A stretch of 64,000 bases of DNA from Lophium mytilinum (lineage: Eukaryota; Ascomycota; Dothideomycetes; Mytilinidiales; Mytilinidiaceae). Within the stretch, counting starts at the first letter, position 1; every line of letters begins with the position of its first letter. The DNA lies in the NCBI GenBank assembly GCA_010093605.1, contig MU004188.1, positions 1,654,643 to 1,718,642 of the forward strand, written 5' to 3'. Shown piece by piece: positions 43,656 through 54,693 of this stretch. Both the position numbers and the translations under genes were made by a program. Below the pieces are notes generated by a model. It was not told the origin of the DNA, did not search any database, and was given only the letters and a program-made list of their open reading frames with translations.

Positions 43656-44435
43656 AATACTATATTTATATACTTATAAGTATATTAAGAGAGTAAAATA
43701 GTATAAGCATCGAGAGTAGGATATTTATAGTAGTAACAATTAGGTTTACTAATAGATAGAGCTAGTAGGAGAGAATAACCTTAATAGGAGTATATTAAAC
43801 AAGAGGCTGTAGCCATAGCAGTGTAAGAAGAAATAATAGATAATACAGCGCGGCCCTCTACAATTAGGAGGAGGTCTAATTGCTTACTAGCAGAATACAT
43901 CTATCTAGGTACATATTTCTTGTACTAAAATAGATTAACATACAACTAACAAGTACATTACTTATCCTTCTAGTACTACGAAGGATTGCACCATCACACC
44001 CTCACCTAACACAATTGTTCTCGTTGTATTTCATGAATTTGTACTTGACGGCATTCAAGCCATGCTCGTCTATTGGAAACCATAGAATATCTCTGGAAAA
44101 AGCATGTGGAAGGGATAATGTCCAGCATATTCCGCACTACACACTCTACATGGCCCAAGGTCTTGCTAGAACAGCGACATACTGCTAGTCAACCAATATC
44201 TGCCAGCAGACATTGACAGTTTGTGCCTTCCAGATCTTTCAAAGACGGTCTCCCCCCTTCTTCGTCGTCCCTGTTCCATCCTCAAAGATATGGCACACTT
44301 TCCTCCCGTTCTGCGCGGAAATCTCCGCACTGATGATCGTTCTCTTGTCGGCTGGGTTGAAGTGCGATTGATGAAGTGGGTTGCCCTGCCTCGATCTTTT
44401 CCCAGGTTAGGATTGCTTGAGATATCCCCAGGAAG
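43656..44435. other. Boundary from AT-rich block to gene island
   Basis: Composition returns to normal near 43,900-43,980. No gene supported; a 77-codon plus frame at 44221-44454 has no features. Confidence 0.5.
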
Positions 44436-44709
44436 TTATGCTTGCCTAATGTAGACGCTCTTGACTGGGCCGAGTTTCTAAGAGTCCAATGTTAGTCACT
44501 CTCGAAGTATAGACGCCTCATCATGTTTATAGGGTTGGGAGGTTACGCTTGACTATTTCCAAGCTCAATATTGGTCATACCTGTTCAGCTCCTCCACCGG
44601 GTCCTGCGAACTTCTCAACCGCCGATTGCCAAATCGAAGGCAGCTTTGTCCGATCAAACCCCATCCACTTGAGCAGATTGCGAGCAGTTGTGCTGAAGAA
44701 TCGCGACAT
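44436..44709 (-). CDS. Small 56-residue protein, two exons, possible mitochondrial presequence
   Basis: ATG at 44709 (cacaATGTC) opens a 43-codon exon to 44581, followed by a perfect donor (GAACAG|gtatga). A 103-bp intron contains gtgactaac and ends ctcttag; exon 2 (44477-44436) adds 13 codons to TAA. The phase is preserved. The start SRFFSTTARNLLKW is Arg/Ser/Thr-rich without acids, like a mitochondrial targeting peptide, then WMGFDRTKLPSIWQSAVEKF and a GPGGG turn. A TTATATCC box lies about 50 bases upstream. The family is not recognised. Good splice signals and protein-like composition support a gene, but chance remains possible. Confidence 0.45.
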
Positions 44710-45734
44710 TGTGCAGGAATAGAGGCTATAGATCGAGTACGTTGGGATATAAGACTGATCTGAAATGTAATGCTTTGGTCTGGACTTGATAGAGGACTCA
44801 AGCCGCTCTTTTATATGAAGGTGCCAGCCCGCAGTCCTCAGTCTCACGGTGCATACTAAAACGCTCATCTTAGCCGACATTAGCCGGCTGAAGCTTTGTG
44901 AGGTCTCATGTATTCTTAGGAGTGATTGGACTCCACTCATCGGCAGCCACGGAGTTACCAAGCCTCAGTATACGCGCCAGTTATCAGCTGCGGCACAGAA
45001 TATGTATTCATGAGAAGCTCTTGACCAACCTGTAGGCGCTCTACCCACTGAGGCACAGTACTGACAAATTTTCGCCTTCCAAGTCGTGTTCCGAGCGCTA
45101 ATTGTGACGCTGCGGCACAGCAAAGCGGTTGGAACAGCGCCTGAAGGTTGGTGTATGACACCGAACCGAATCGACGTTTTTGCTGAATACTTTCAAGGCC
45201 ATTTTGAAATGGGGCACAGCGACAACAGTTGGTTTCTTCGTAAATTTCAGAGGAGCTTGAGATGTTGAGATGAAACTGAGACTAAGAATGACTGAACAAA
45301 ACGATGTATGACCGACAAATTGCCACCGGAACTATAGCGGCTAACTATCCTTCATGGGCAACCTAGTTGTTTTAAAAATGCAAACACATCGGAAACGGAA
45401 GGCCAATCTCCGATTGCAAGAAACATAGTTTGACAGCCTCAGTGGCTGGTCTATTGACAAGCTAATTCTGGCACAGAACCTTGGACTCAATCATTTGACG
45501 AATTGGGGACAGCTGCCACGACGCATCATACCACCTGAGAGTGAACGTTTGTATATTCTGATGTCCGGGCGTTTGGAGGGCGGCGAAGTTCACGCGCTAC
45601 AGCAAGGTGAGCTTAAAGGGGATTAGCGTGGATCCCCGGGCGTCCTAAATCCTGGGCGGTCCTCCCTCATCAAAGCCTCAGCCCCATGAGTTGATTGCGC
45701 TCAAAAGACTCATTTGATTATTTCTGCCATCCCA
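44710..45734. other. Intergenic, possible remnant
   Basis: A minus-strand frame at 44955-45161 reads with protein-like composition (VSTVPQWVERLQVGQELLMN) and ends at TAG. No start, splice partner or family could be assigned, and it may be a decayed gene. Otherwise nothing seen. Confidence 0.3.
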
Positions 45735-47195
45735 ATGGCTGGCTTGTTGAAATGGGGGAAGAGTATCCTTCGAAGGGCTCCTTCTCCGCCCATGCGATTT
45801 CCCACTACTGGCTTTGAGGTCTTCGCCCCCTCAGAAATTCTTGATGAGGAGCGATTCGAAGAATTCAAGTCGGGACGGTATTATCCAGTGAACATAGGAG
45901 AAATATTTGATTCGAAGTACCAGGTCATCGGCAAGCTGGGATTTGGCGTTACATCCACAGTATGGCTTGCCCGCGACCTTCAGTCAGTCTTCCCGTCTCC
46001 GGCTAGGACCACCCTCCAGGCATGACTAACAAACTTTAGAGCGCATCAACACGTGACTCTAAAGGTCTACACACGCGACGAGGATAACAAAGAAGAGTTT
46101 GAAATATACAAGCAGTTGAACAAGGGCGACTCATCTCATCCAGGGTATGCCCACGTCAGGACAGCCTTGGACATTTTCACCATACATCGCTCCGGCGGGG
46201 ACCACCAATGCCTCGTTCAGAAACCCATGTGGGAAAGCTTCAGGGACCTCCTTTACCGGAATCCCGCGCATCGATTCACAGAAGAGCTCCTCAGGACAGG
46301 TCTCATGCAAGTGTTCCTTGCACTTGACTATTTACACACAGAATGCAAGCTTGTCCACACAGGTATGAAAGCTTTCCACACTTGCCAGTAGTGGACACTG
46401 ACATTCAGATTGCTAGACGTCAAAGGTGACAACATTCTTCAAGAGATAGCCGATAAGTCAATTCTTGATGCTTTTACCAAAGCCGAACTTCAGCAACCTT
46501 CACCACGAAAGTTCTTCAACGATGCACCAATATATGCATCACGGCGTTTCGAGCTTCCAAAAAAGTTCGGCGTGGCTGTTCTCAGTGACTTCGGGTCTGC
46601 TGTACGCGGAGACGAGAAGAGAAATCACGATGCGCAACCCAACGTGTATAGGTCACCGGAGGTGATGCTCAAGGCAGAATGGAGTTACCCCATCGACATC
46701 TGGAACGTAGGTTGTATGGTACGTCCCGTCTTTACTACTCTGGAGTTACTACCAGCCTGAACTCGCTGACCGTCAACGACTAGGTCTGGGACTTGTTCGA
46801 AGGCAAGCACCTATTCCATGGATACGACCTTGGACATAAGCAATACGCAACTCGTACCCATCTTTCCGAAGTGATCGGCTTGCTAGGACCACCACCAGTA
46901 GATCTGATTAATCGCGGCACACGAAGCCCAGAATTCTTCACAGAGGATGGTACGTTTGATAAACACTTTGTGATACGGTTGTAAATTCATTTTCTCATGC
47001 TTGGCAGGACAATGGAAAGCGGACGTGGAGATCCCGGGAGACACGAGCCTAGAGAAATCGGAAGAATATCTCGACGGGAAGAATAAGGAAATGTTTCTCA
47101 AGTTCATGAGAAAGATGTTGCAATGGCGACCAGAGGACAGACAGACAGCCAAACAATTGCTCAAAGATCCATGGCTCAACGACCAAGTTGAGTAG
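45735..47195 (+). CDS. SRPK-like serine/threonine protein kinase (5 exons)
   Basis: Exons 45735-45982, 46040-46362, 46417-46718, 46784-46949 and 47008-47195 keep frame for 408 residues. The Gly loop is IGKLGFGVTSTVW (65-77), the ATP-anchoring Lys91 is in VTLKVY, the catalytic loop HTDVKGDNIL has Asp191 and Asn196 (HTD instead of HRD, as in many fungal SRPK relatives), SDFG is at 247-250, and VYRSPEVML (the APE-like segment) follows. The insert between the lobes is short, unlike true SRPK1, which fits the expanded fungal 'SRPK-like' group of unknown targets. The N-terminus (LKWGKSILRRA) is basic and may be a targeting peptide. The start ATG lies in a good context (ccaATGGC). Confidence 0.85.
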
Positions 47196-47348
47196 AAAGC
47201 ATGGCTAGGTTCAGCTAATGTTTTTGCTTCAATGTGTCCTCCAAGTAGTGCTGTATAGTAATAGTATTCTCCGACAACAACCCCATTCAAGGTAAATAAA
47301 ACGATAAATAGAGGTCTAGTTATAAGCTTTCTATATCTCAACAGCTAT

Positions 47349-48161
47349 CTATAAATAGATATAGCAGAAGGGGCCGGATGTCGTGCTCATCAGATCGCGC
47401 ATAGTGACCTGTGGGCCGGCGGCATAGCCAAGGTCTATAACAGTATCAAGTGTGGTGTTCGCAGATGGAGGAGAGTCCAGGAAAGTTCCAGTCCCTGAGA
47501 TACCCTGTGCACCAGTCCGTTTCCGAACATCCAAGGTTTGCCAGATCCACCAAGTGCGATCAATCATTCCATAATGCAGATAAAAAACGTCATCGCCAGG
47601 GGAGACAAACAAGTCACGGCCTGGGTCACCTTTGATTGTATAGTGCCCTGGGAAAATTAGGGTCGGAAACTCGGAATCAGACGTAGGTTTCAAGACTCAC
47701 CACCACCGTGAACACCAATGTTTCCGCTACCAGGGTAGCCTTGCATGGTCATCTGAAAATCGTACACATCCTTTGGCTTGAGAATTTGGTTGACGACGGC
47801 GGTCGCGTTCGCATACTTCTGGTTGATAGCGGTGGTGAGGTCGCGCTTTAGACAGCGAGGGTTGTACGACAGACCATCTCCGTTCGATACGGTCGTCCCA
47901 TCGGTCAATCCAAGAGAAACTGGTCTTAGGTTCACCGTCATGTCTTTGAAAGGCTCACTTGCATCCGCCTCCCGACCCGTGAGGAAGATCTATCTCCGGC
48001 AGGCCATTTCCACCGAGGACAACGTCGCCTTGACCGGCGACATAAGCGCCGTTGCCGGACATGGACGTGTCCGATCCATCAAAGATGGCAGACGATTCAA
48101 CACTTGTCTGAGCGGTCTTGGCCAGTTCTAGTATGGCTGAGTACCACCAATCCACACTCAT
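47349..48161 (-). pseudogene. Tyrosinase (CuB half) pseudogene
   Basis: Similar to fungal tyrosinases/polyphenol oxidases. Readable blocks: FDGSDTSMSGNGAY and DVVLGGNGLPEI, then a frameshift near 47960 (reads GGC then SEPFKDMTVNL in the next frame, with about five bases missing against the expected spacing), then NIGVHGGG|HYTIKGDPGRD and DDVFYLHYGMIDRTWWIWQ. A 53-bp intron (47648-47700, gtgagt...ccag) is intact. The entire CuA domain is missing upstream, and the CuB His-His pair reads His-Tyr (codon at 47571-47573). Both faults exclude a working enzyme. The frame ends at TAG 47349. Confidence 0.8.
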
Positions 48162-48310
48162 TGCGCAATGCCTGCTCATATCACCACGTGCGGGCCCCGA
48201 GACCCGGGGACCGCCCTGTGAATCCAGGTTATTCAACACACACGCTGATCTGTCGCTTTTCGAGCTTTCCACAACACATCCTCACTCAATTTCAAGTTGT
48301 TGTCGTTGCT

Positions 48311-50059
48311 ATGGCCACTCCACCAATCCCCAACTATCCCAATGAGAATGCAGGACCCACCATTCTTGCAACATGCGGAACAGTGACTGCGCTGGCATTG
48401 ATCACCCTTGCTATTCGACTGTTCGTGCGCATAAGGATGATTCGGAATGTAGGATGGGATGTAAGTGTCGCTGGCGACCGCCTCAAATTGTGAAGTCTCC
48501 TACTAACTAAGCTCAAGGACTACACCATGATCGTGGCAGTGGCATTGTGCATCACGGGATTCTTCCACATTGTAGGACGCCGTTAATATGTGCAAACCAG
48601 CAATCCACTCACCTGTCGACAGGTACCGGAAGTCGCTTATGGTGCTGGCAAGCATATCAATCATATTGATCCCGCAGATTTCCGCCGCGGTCTCAAATTG
48701 AACTTCATAACTCAGCCAATCTACTTGTGGGCAATCTGCATGGTCAAGATGTCAATTGGCTTCTTCCTTCTTCGAGTTGCAGCTACAAGCTTCTTTAGAC
48801 GAGTAATCATTAGCATCATGGGTATGTTTGAAGGGCCCACATACGAGTGGCAGATTGCTAATTGGCAAAGTCTTCATGCTGGTATATACTCTAGTGTCTT
48901 TCTTCGTAAGTGAAACTAGTTCTTGTTGCTTAGCTTCATGTGTGTCTTTCACTAATTTGTACAAACTCACACAATTTGCTAACGGCGAGGAAATAGACCA
49001 TCGTGCTTCAATGCACAAACATCCAAGTGATGTGGGATCCCACAGTCGAATCAAAGTGTTTTGCGCCAACCACGCTTAGAGTTTTGAGTTACACCAATGT
49101 TTGTACGTTGCTCCGACGAAATCAGCGGATGGGCCGATACATCATACTGATATAGATTGTCCAGCACTGAACATCCTAACCGATTTCATGTTTTCCATCT
49201 TCATCCCTGTAAGTGAGTCCTTAAGATTTTAAAGACTATGGCTGATACGGAACACAGATCCCGATGTTATGGTAATAAACCTTGTGTTGGACGACTGGGA
49301 AGAATATTTGCTGACTGCTGGGTCAGGCACGTTCAAATGAACACGAAAACGAAGAGCTCTATTATTGGAATCCTGGCTTTAGGCATTTTGTAAGAGATTT
49401 CGTTTCTATCTTACGCTGTGCGCAATTGCTAATCCCATGTGCTACCGCTTAGTGCTACTATTGCCGCAATTGTCAAGACGAGCTACCTCCCAATGTACGG
49501 CCTCCACGGAGACTTGCTTTGGGATTCTCGAAACCTAACGATCTGGATCGTGTACGTTGCTCGCCCTTCTTCCCAAACTATGTTCAATAGCGTCTGATTG
49601 AACAAATCACACAGCATCGAATCTTGCATCGGCATCGTAGCAGGTAATCTTCCATGCATGAAACCTCTTTTCAAGCACGTGCTGGGCAGCACCTATGGCC
49701 GCAGCTCGGCCAACCGCTCCTCAGGTCTTCAGTATTACCGGAGCGGATATGGAGGAGGCACTGGCCTTTCAGCCAAGAACTACAACTCACTGGAGTCTCG
49801 CATGACAAAGGATGGGGTAGTGGTGGGGCCAGATGCAAACGGCGACAACGAAGCACACATGATGACGCGGATCACGGCGCGGAGCAAGTCTACGACTAGC
49901 CTGGATAATCAGAGCCATACGAGTGACGACAGCATTACACGGTTGGAGGGCAGACGGTTTGGCATCACTAAAACAACTACCACCAAGGTTCTGTCCACCA
50001 AAAAGTCAGAGGGTAAAGAGGAGGTGGCCCCCGAGAGGAAGGAAACACACCTAGTATAG
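48311..50059 (+). CDS. Fungal rhodopsin-domain seven-helix membrane protein (10 exons)
   Basis: Exons 48311-48460, 48518-48571, 48623-48821, 48871-48905, 48997-49102, 49165-49208, 49258-49271 (14 nt), 49327-49389, 49453-49551 and 49615-50059; every junction keeps phase, giving 402 residues. Seven hydrophobic segments; family landmarks are ATCGTVTALALITLAIRLFVR (helix 1), GWDDYTMIVA, LWAICMVKMSIGFFLLR, CTNIQVMWDP with SKCFAP, LNILTDFMFSIFIPIPMLW, MNTKTKSSIIGILALG and WIVIESCIGIVAGNLPCMKPL (helix 7). This is the fungal rhodopsin/PTH11-related family, often implicated in surface or host sensing, without retinal-binding Lys. The C-terminal ~120 residues are cytosolic, Ser/Thr-rich. It faces the tyrosinase remnant head to head. 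Confidence 0.88.
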
Positions 50060-51225
50060 TGTCGATGTACGAGCACTGATTGATGTCTCCTGTAGATGGA
50101 TGTCTATGTCAAGGCGAGTTGCAATCTCTGCAACACGGAGAGCTTAGTTCATCAACTCCTCTATTCGACCCTGCATCATCGCCTCGCAACACTGCCTCAT
50201 GTTGTAGAGTTTGTGCTACCCGTCCCATTCAAAGTGTGCAGGAACATTCATTTGGCCTATAGCCTGCGAGCAAACGCTTAGCGGTGGATCGGCTCGGGTT
50301 GCTTGCTTACGGCGGCATGTAGTGAAACGATCCTGTGTCAGGATGTATATCGAAACCATCTCCAGGGTTTCTCGTAAATCGTGAAAGAATCGCAGTGAGG
50401 TACTCTTTTGCGTCGCTCGAGCGCTTCAAGCTAGAAAGTAGACGCCTACTAGCAGTAGATTAGTGTATATCAATTTATGCAGACGGTATCAAGATACGGC
50501 TCTCCAAAGTCACGATCTGTTGGAAGACTATTCCCAGCGCCTGCAAAATAAGAGATTGAACACTTCCATACCCTAATCGAATTCAAAGCGTAGAACGAAC
50601 AAAACTTTAGGGGCATTTCTTAGATTCTCAGAACGCCCTCCGATCTCGTCGAGGAACAATTGAACAATATGGAGGTGTTCCCTTTAATAGGCAAAGACGA
50701 TACATGGACAAGTACAACGACTGGATGAACTGGCTGATGTGACCTGGCAATGGATTGGCACGCCATCCAGGACATTAAGGGGGAAACTGAGTCGTTGTGT
50801 ACTCCTATGCCATTACTCAAATCGGTGCTAGCTTAGAATAAACAGCTCAGTCATGACTTAGGGCCCCTATAAAGCTTTTGCGGGTATACGAGTATGTAGT
50901 ATTCCGGCGGTCAATTAGCGTAGCGTGGCTTGTGAAACGAGGGCGTTGTCGAAGTGTTCAGATGGGGCATCCTCTGCGGTTGCTGAGGTCAGGTACTTGT
51001 CGGGCTGAAGTATCTCGATCCGTTTTCAGTCTAGCGCATCATTCCTGCAGTCAGGTCAGCTGGCTAGCTTTGCCCCCGGATAGATGCTCAACTTGTCAGC
51101 AATGCTTGTTCAACCGCTTAACCCTCTTCGTGCCCTGATAGGTGCGCTCTGCTCGACCCGAGGCGGAATGGCGCGTCAAAGTTACAGTAGAGCCGCATTT
51201 CCTTTCAACTCCGCATGATTGCGAT
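50060..51225. other. Intergenic, no supported gene
   Basis: Short frames only, no domain or splice structure. Confidence 0.5.
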
Positions 51226-51810
51226 AATAGTCTACAATGCTGGTAAATAACCCCTATATAGTCTTCAATGCTTGCAAAACGCCACCTTCAACACCGGCGC
51301 TTCGCTCTAAGCTAAAAGCAGCTGGAGCTTTAAGCACCTATGTCTATGCAGCGTTTTGCAAGCATATATAACTTACCTAGCTTTATATAGAGCTACTTAA
51401 ACATTACGTAACCTAAAGGTAATAGAAGTAAATATTTAAGGCACGCGCAGACAATACCCATCTAAGGTGGAACTAGGTTAGGTATTATTCTTGCGTGCTA
51501 GTAAGGTATATAAGAGGGAGAGAAGAGGGTTAGAGTGCGGCTAAGTATTATATTATAGTATTATTGCTCTAATAATAGCATTAGCATATACCGGGCACGG
51601 GGCTGCCCCCTTATCTTCTATTATTACCTACCCTCTCTTCCTCTATCTTGCACCTTACAGGTAACTCTGCGTAAGTTATACACGCCTATAAAACGCTGCA
51701 TAGGTAAGGGTCGCTTAAAGCTACAGCTATTTTAGCTTAGTGTAGCCCTGGTGGCGTTTTGCAAGCATTAAAGACTATATAGGGTATATTTACTAGCATT
51801 ATAGACTATT
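51226..51810. mobile_element. Inverted-repeat (MITE/foldback-like) element
   Basis: The left end aatagtctacaatgctggta...cttgcaaaacgccacc is matched by the reverse complement of the right end over about 58 bases with few differences, and a second inverted block follows (gcagcgttttgcaagc / cctataaaacgctgc), so the inverted repeats extend for over 100 bases. The 585-bp element has no coding capacity. Target duplications are not obvious. Confidence 0.7.
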
Positions 51811-52263
51811 GTCGGCATGATTGTAGTACTAGCGGCAGCTCCGCTTATCTTAACTTGGAGCCAAATGCTCGATCTTGATGTCCCTTTCCGGCCAATGGGC
51901 CATTGAACGTGACAAACTGGCCCCCATGGTGCCTTTCCAACGTTGTTCTGACTGGACGTCCAGCAAACCTTTTGTGGAATCAAATCTTGGAACTCGAGGA
52001 CTTCGCATGGCCCTGCGAGAAGCACAACAGCTGGACGGGTCGATGATGTTTCGAGACGATATAAAATCTTGAGAGGCACCTAGGGGAATTCTTCTTCAGT
52101 ATCCACCAGACTCCAATCCTCCATCCGCTTACCAGGTGCAAAGTCTTTCTTTCAAATTTCCCTGCTACCTGCATCAAGTACTTTACGGTCTTTACCTCTC
52201 TATACTTTCATTCCACGCACCTCGACGGACACGCCAAGGACCTTATACACCACGACAAACACC
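51811..52263. other. Upstream region of the secreted-protein gene
   Basis: Nothing assignable except a pyrimidine-rich leader (ctttacctctctatactttc) before the ATG, common in strongly expressed fungal genes. The element end at 51810 is 454 bases from the start codon. Confidence 0.4.
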
Positions 52264-52905
52264 ATGCAACTCTCCCATTTCACCATCCTCGCCGGAGCTC
52301 TCCTCGCCTCCGCTAGTCCTCTCCAAAGCGGCCTCTTGGGCGGCCTCGTCGCTCGTGGGCGTGATTGTTTGCCTTCCGACTGCAGCCCACACTACGAATA
52401 CACCAACGACTGGGAGTACGACTGGAAGTCGCCCTTCCAGCTTATCCACGGCGCCACCTGCCAGTCCACGCCAGATCTCCCGTGCTCCATATCTGCCGGC
52501 TACGAATACAGCGTGACCAACGGCTTCAGCGTCGGCGCAGATCTTGGCATGACCTTTGACGAAGTTATCGGCGCGGGATTGTCCGTGGAGGTGACGCACG
52601 AGGAGACGACCTCCATCACGTCTCAGGTGCAGGTGTCATGCCCTGTTAACGCCCAATGTGGAGCCATGCACCAGGATGCCATCACCATAGTTGGCGGTAC
52701 GCGCAACCAGTACACTTATTGCACTGCCGAATGTGGCGGTAACAGCAAGGGTCCAACCGCCACGGACAATTACACTGCTACGATGGTCAAAACGGGCGAC
52801 AGCGGAGCGCCCGTGAGCGAGATCCTTATCTGCATTTGCCCGGAGTCGCCCTTCATTCCGGAAGGGATTTACGTCTGCCCAGAACTTTGTTCCAGTTCGA
52901 CCTAG
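52264..52905 (+). CDS. Cysteine-rich small secreted protein, candidate effector
   Basis: 213 residues, intronless. Signal peptide: MQLSHFTILAGALLASAS with likely cleavage near residue 18. The mature part has 12 Cys in close pairs (DCLPSDC, a CX7C, CPVNAQC, CTAEC, CIC, CPELC), suggesting six disulfides, and no Lys-rich or membrane segment. The middle (SVTNGFSVGADLGMTF...VTHEETTSITSQVQVSC) alternates polar and hydrophobic residues with Ser/Thr, like the long beta strands of aerolysin-type pore-forming folds; this is a weak resemblance only. The context is typical for effectors: isolated, next to an inverted-repeat element, in an island between AT-rich blocks. Function is unknown. The ATG has a good context (acaccATGC). 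Confidence 0.8.
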   Translation: MQLSHFTILAGALLASASPLQSGLLGGLVARGRDCLPSDCSPHYEYTNDWEYDWKSPFQLIHGATCQSTPDLPCSISAGYEYSVTNGFSVGADLGMTFDEVIGAGLSVEVTHEETTSITSQVQVSCPVNAQCGAMHQDAITIVGGTRNQYTYCTAECGGNSKGPTATDNYTATMVKTGDSGAPVSEILICICPESPFIPEGIYVCPELCSSST

Positions 52906-54693
52906 TCGAGGTTTGGCCTAGTCGAATAACATGGACTCCAGTGGGTGGGTGTAGATCTTTCGAAAGCTCCGAGCTCTTTCCCCTTCTTATCCCTTGTACT
53001 GAATTGTTTGCTTCTGTACTTGGATCTTTTGATTAGTCTGATTTTGTACATATTCTAATAACCCTATCTGAGCTTCTCCATACTCTTGGTCTGCTGTCGT
53101 GCTTAACTGGCGTGAGCGTAACTGAGCGAAGCGGCAAGATTGAAGAAATTCGAGCAAAGGATGTCAAATTCAGATGCCCTTGTTTTCTAGAAGTTCGGAA
53201 CAATGCTCACCTTTAAACACTCCATTTTAGCATCTCACGGCAGCTTGCTTGCAGCTTGTCAAGCTTCGAGCCACTTGTTCCATTGCCATCCCGAGCACTT
53301 TCATGCGCCAAACGGCGCACAGAGCTCTGGCATCCCTCGGCACGTCGCTGTGCGATAGTCGCCGCCTAGCTTGTCAGAGCTTATTTCGTCAAGTATGGTT
53401 GATGTACAATTTGGGAGTCTAGAATCTCACGACCAGCCATTTCAGGCATTGCGGTAGGCCCGCGAACTCGGGGTACATCTCGCATCAAGCTCTTTAGGAT
53501 GCGCTCTCTCTTACATCTCTACGTGCCAGGAGGCAACGTGTGTCGCCCAATTTCTTGGGAGCCCCAGCGCATCCAACACTGGTCGAATTCTTCCTCGACG
53601 ATCTGAAGCTACAATCTCAGGTTCTCGTATGGGCGACGGAGAAGCTTCTTCATTACCCGCGCTAAACGGCTCAGATTAGGGGCGGGGGAAACGACGTCTT
53701 TTAGTAAGTTTGTAGCAACGAGTTGCTAGTCCCTTCCCACGGTATACTAGAGAGGGGTGTACTACCACTGCGCACACCTCAAACTCCGTAGCCTATGGAT
53801 TGAATTGGAGGTCTTCAAAGGGTTGGGGAAGAATGAGGTACTGAGATTCGGTCATCCCAACGAAACCCAGTCAAATCCACATTGCACGGGGTGATGGACG
53901 CGGTGGCGACCAGGGTCTTTACTCTCTTGTTGATATAGCGCCGAGAATTGGGTCCGAAATCCGTTGAGATGTACGAAGTCGAGCGAGGGAAAGTTCTGGA
54001 GCCCTGGGGATTGGGTAGAGGAAAATGGCGTTGCGGAGGAGAGGATGAGAGTTGCGCATAGTCGATTGACGTCGTTGCGTTAGCGTGCCTTGAAGAGTCT
54101 AGCTGCGTTTACTTGGCTCGTGCGCCTGTCGACTCCTCACCAACACCATTGCTCTTCTTTTTTGACTCTTAAGATGCCACCACATCATACCGAGTGTGTA
54201 AGCCAAGCTTGCGGTCGGTGATAGTGAGTGATAGCAGGATTGGCAACGACGAGGGCGTGCAGACAAATCTAATGGATGGCACGACCGACTTGCGCCCGCA
54301 GTAACCTCGTATCATTTTCTCTTCTTGACTCTGGCAGTACCGGAGACTTCTTGCTATGCCTCAAAAATCAAAATGAACAATTAAGGTTGCAGGCTACAGG
54401 AGCCAAAGTTGTTCTGATTCATGTCTCAATGAGAATTAGGGGAAGCTTTAGTAAACACCTACCTTTTCTAAAACTCGTTACTACTGCCTTTTCTCATTCT
54501 TTCTACCTTTTAGAACTTCCAAAGATTGCCTTTTTCTCATCGTTACTACCTTCCAGGTCTTCCCAAAATTGACCTAGTCTCGATCCAAAACACTGTGAAC
54601 AAAATGTGAATTTACATCATCCAATTTCAAAAATTCAATGCCAGTCCAGTCTGTTGGTAGAGCCACCAAATTTAATATTCCAGGGCCATTATC
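52906..54693. other. Gene-free stretch
   Basis: 1.8 kb with normal base composition but only short frames on both strands; no recognisable domain, RNA or repeat. It might be a decayed gene region. Confidence 0.4.

Noticed and set aside
45000-45070. tRNA-like stretch on the minus strand (tgcctcagtgggtagagcgcc resembles a D-arm/A box)
   Set aside because: No B box (GGTTCRANYCC) or acceptor-stem pairing follows at the right distance, and the same bases read as protein-like sequence.
51226-51810. A CRISPR-like or tandem-repeat reading of the repeated gcgttttgcaagca words
   Set aside because: The copies are inverted, few and without regular spacers; they are arms of one foldback element in a eukaryotic genome.
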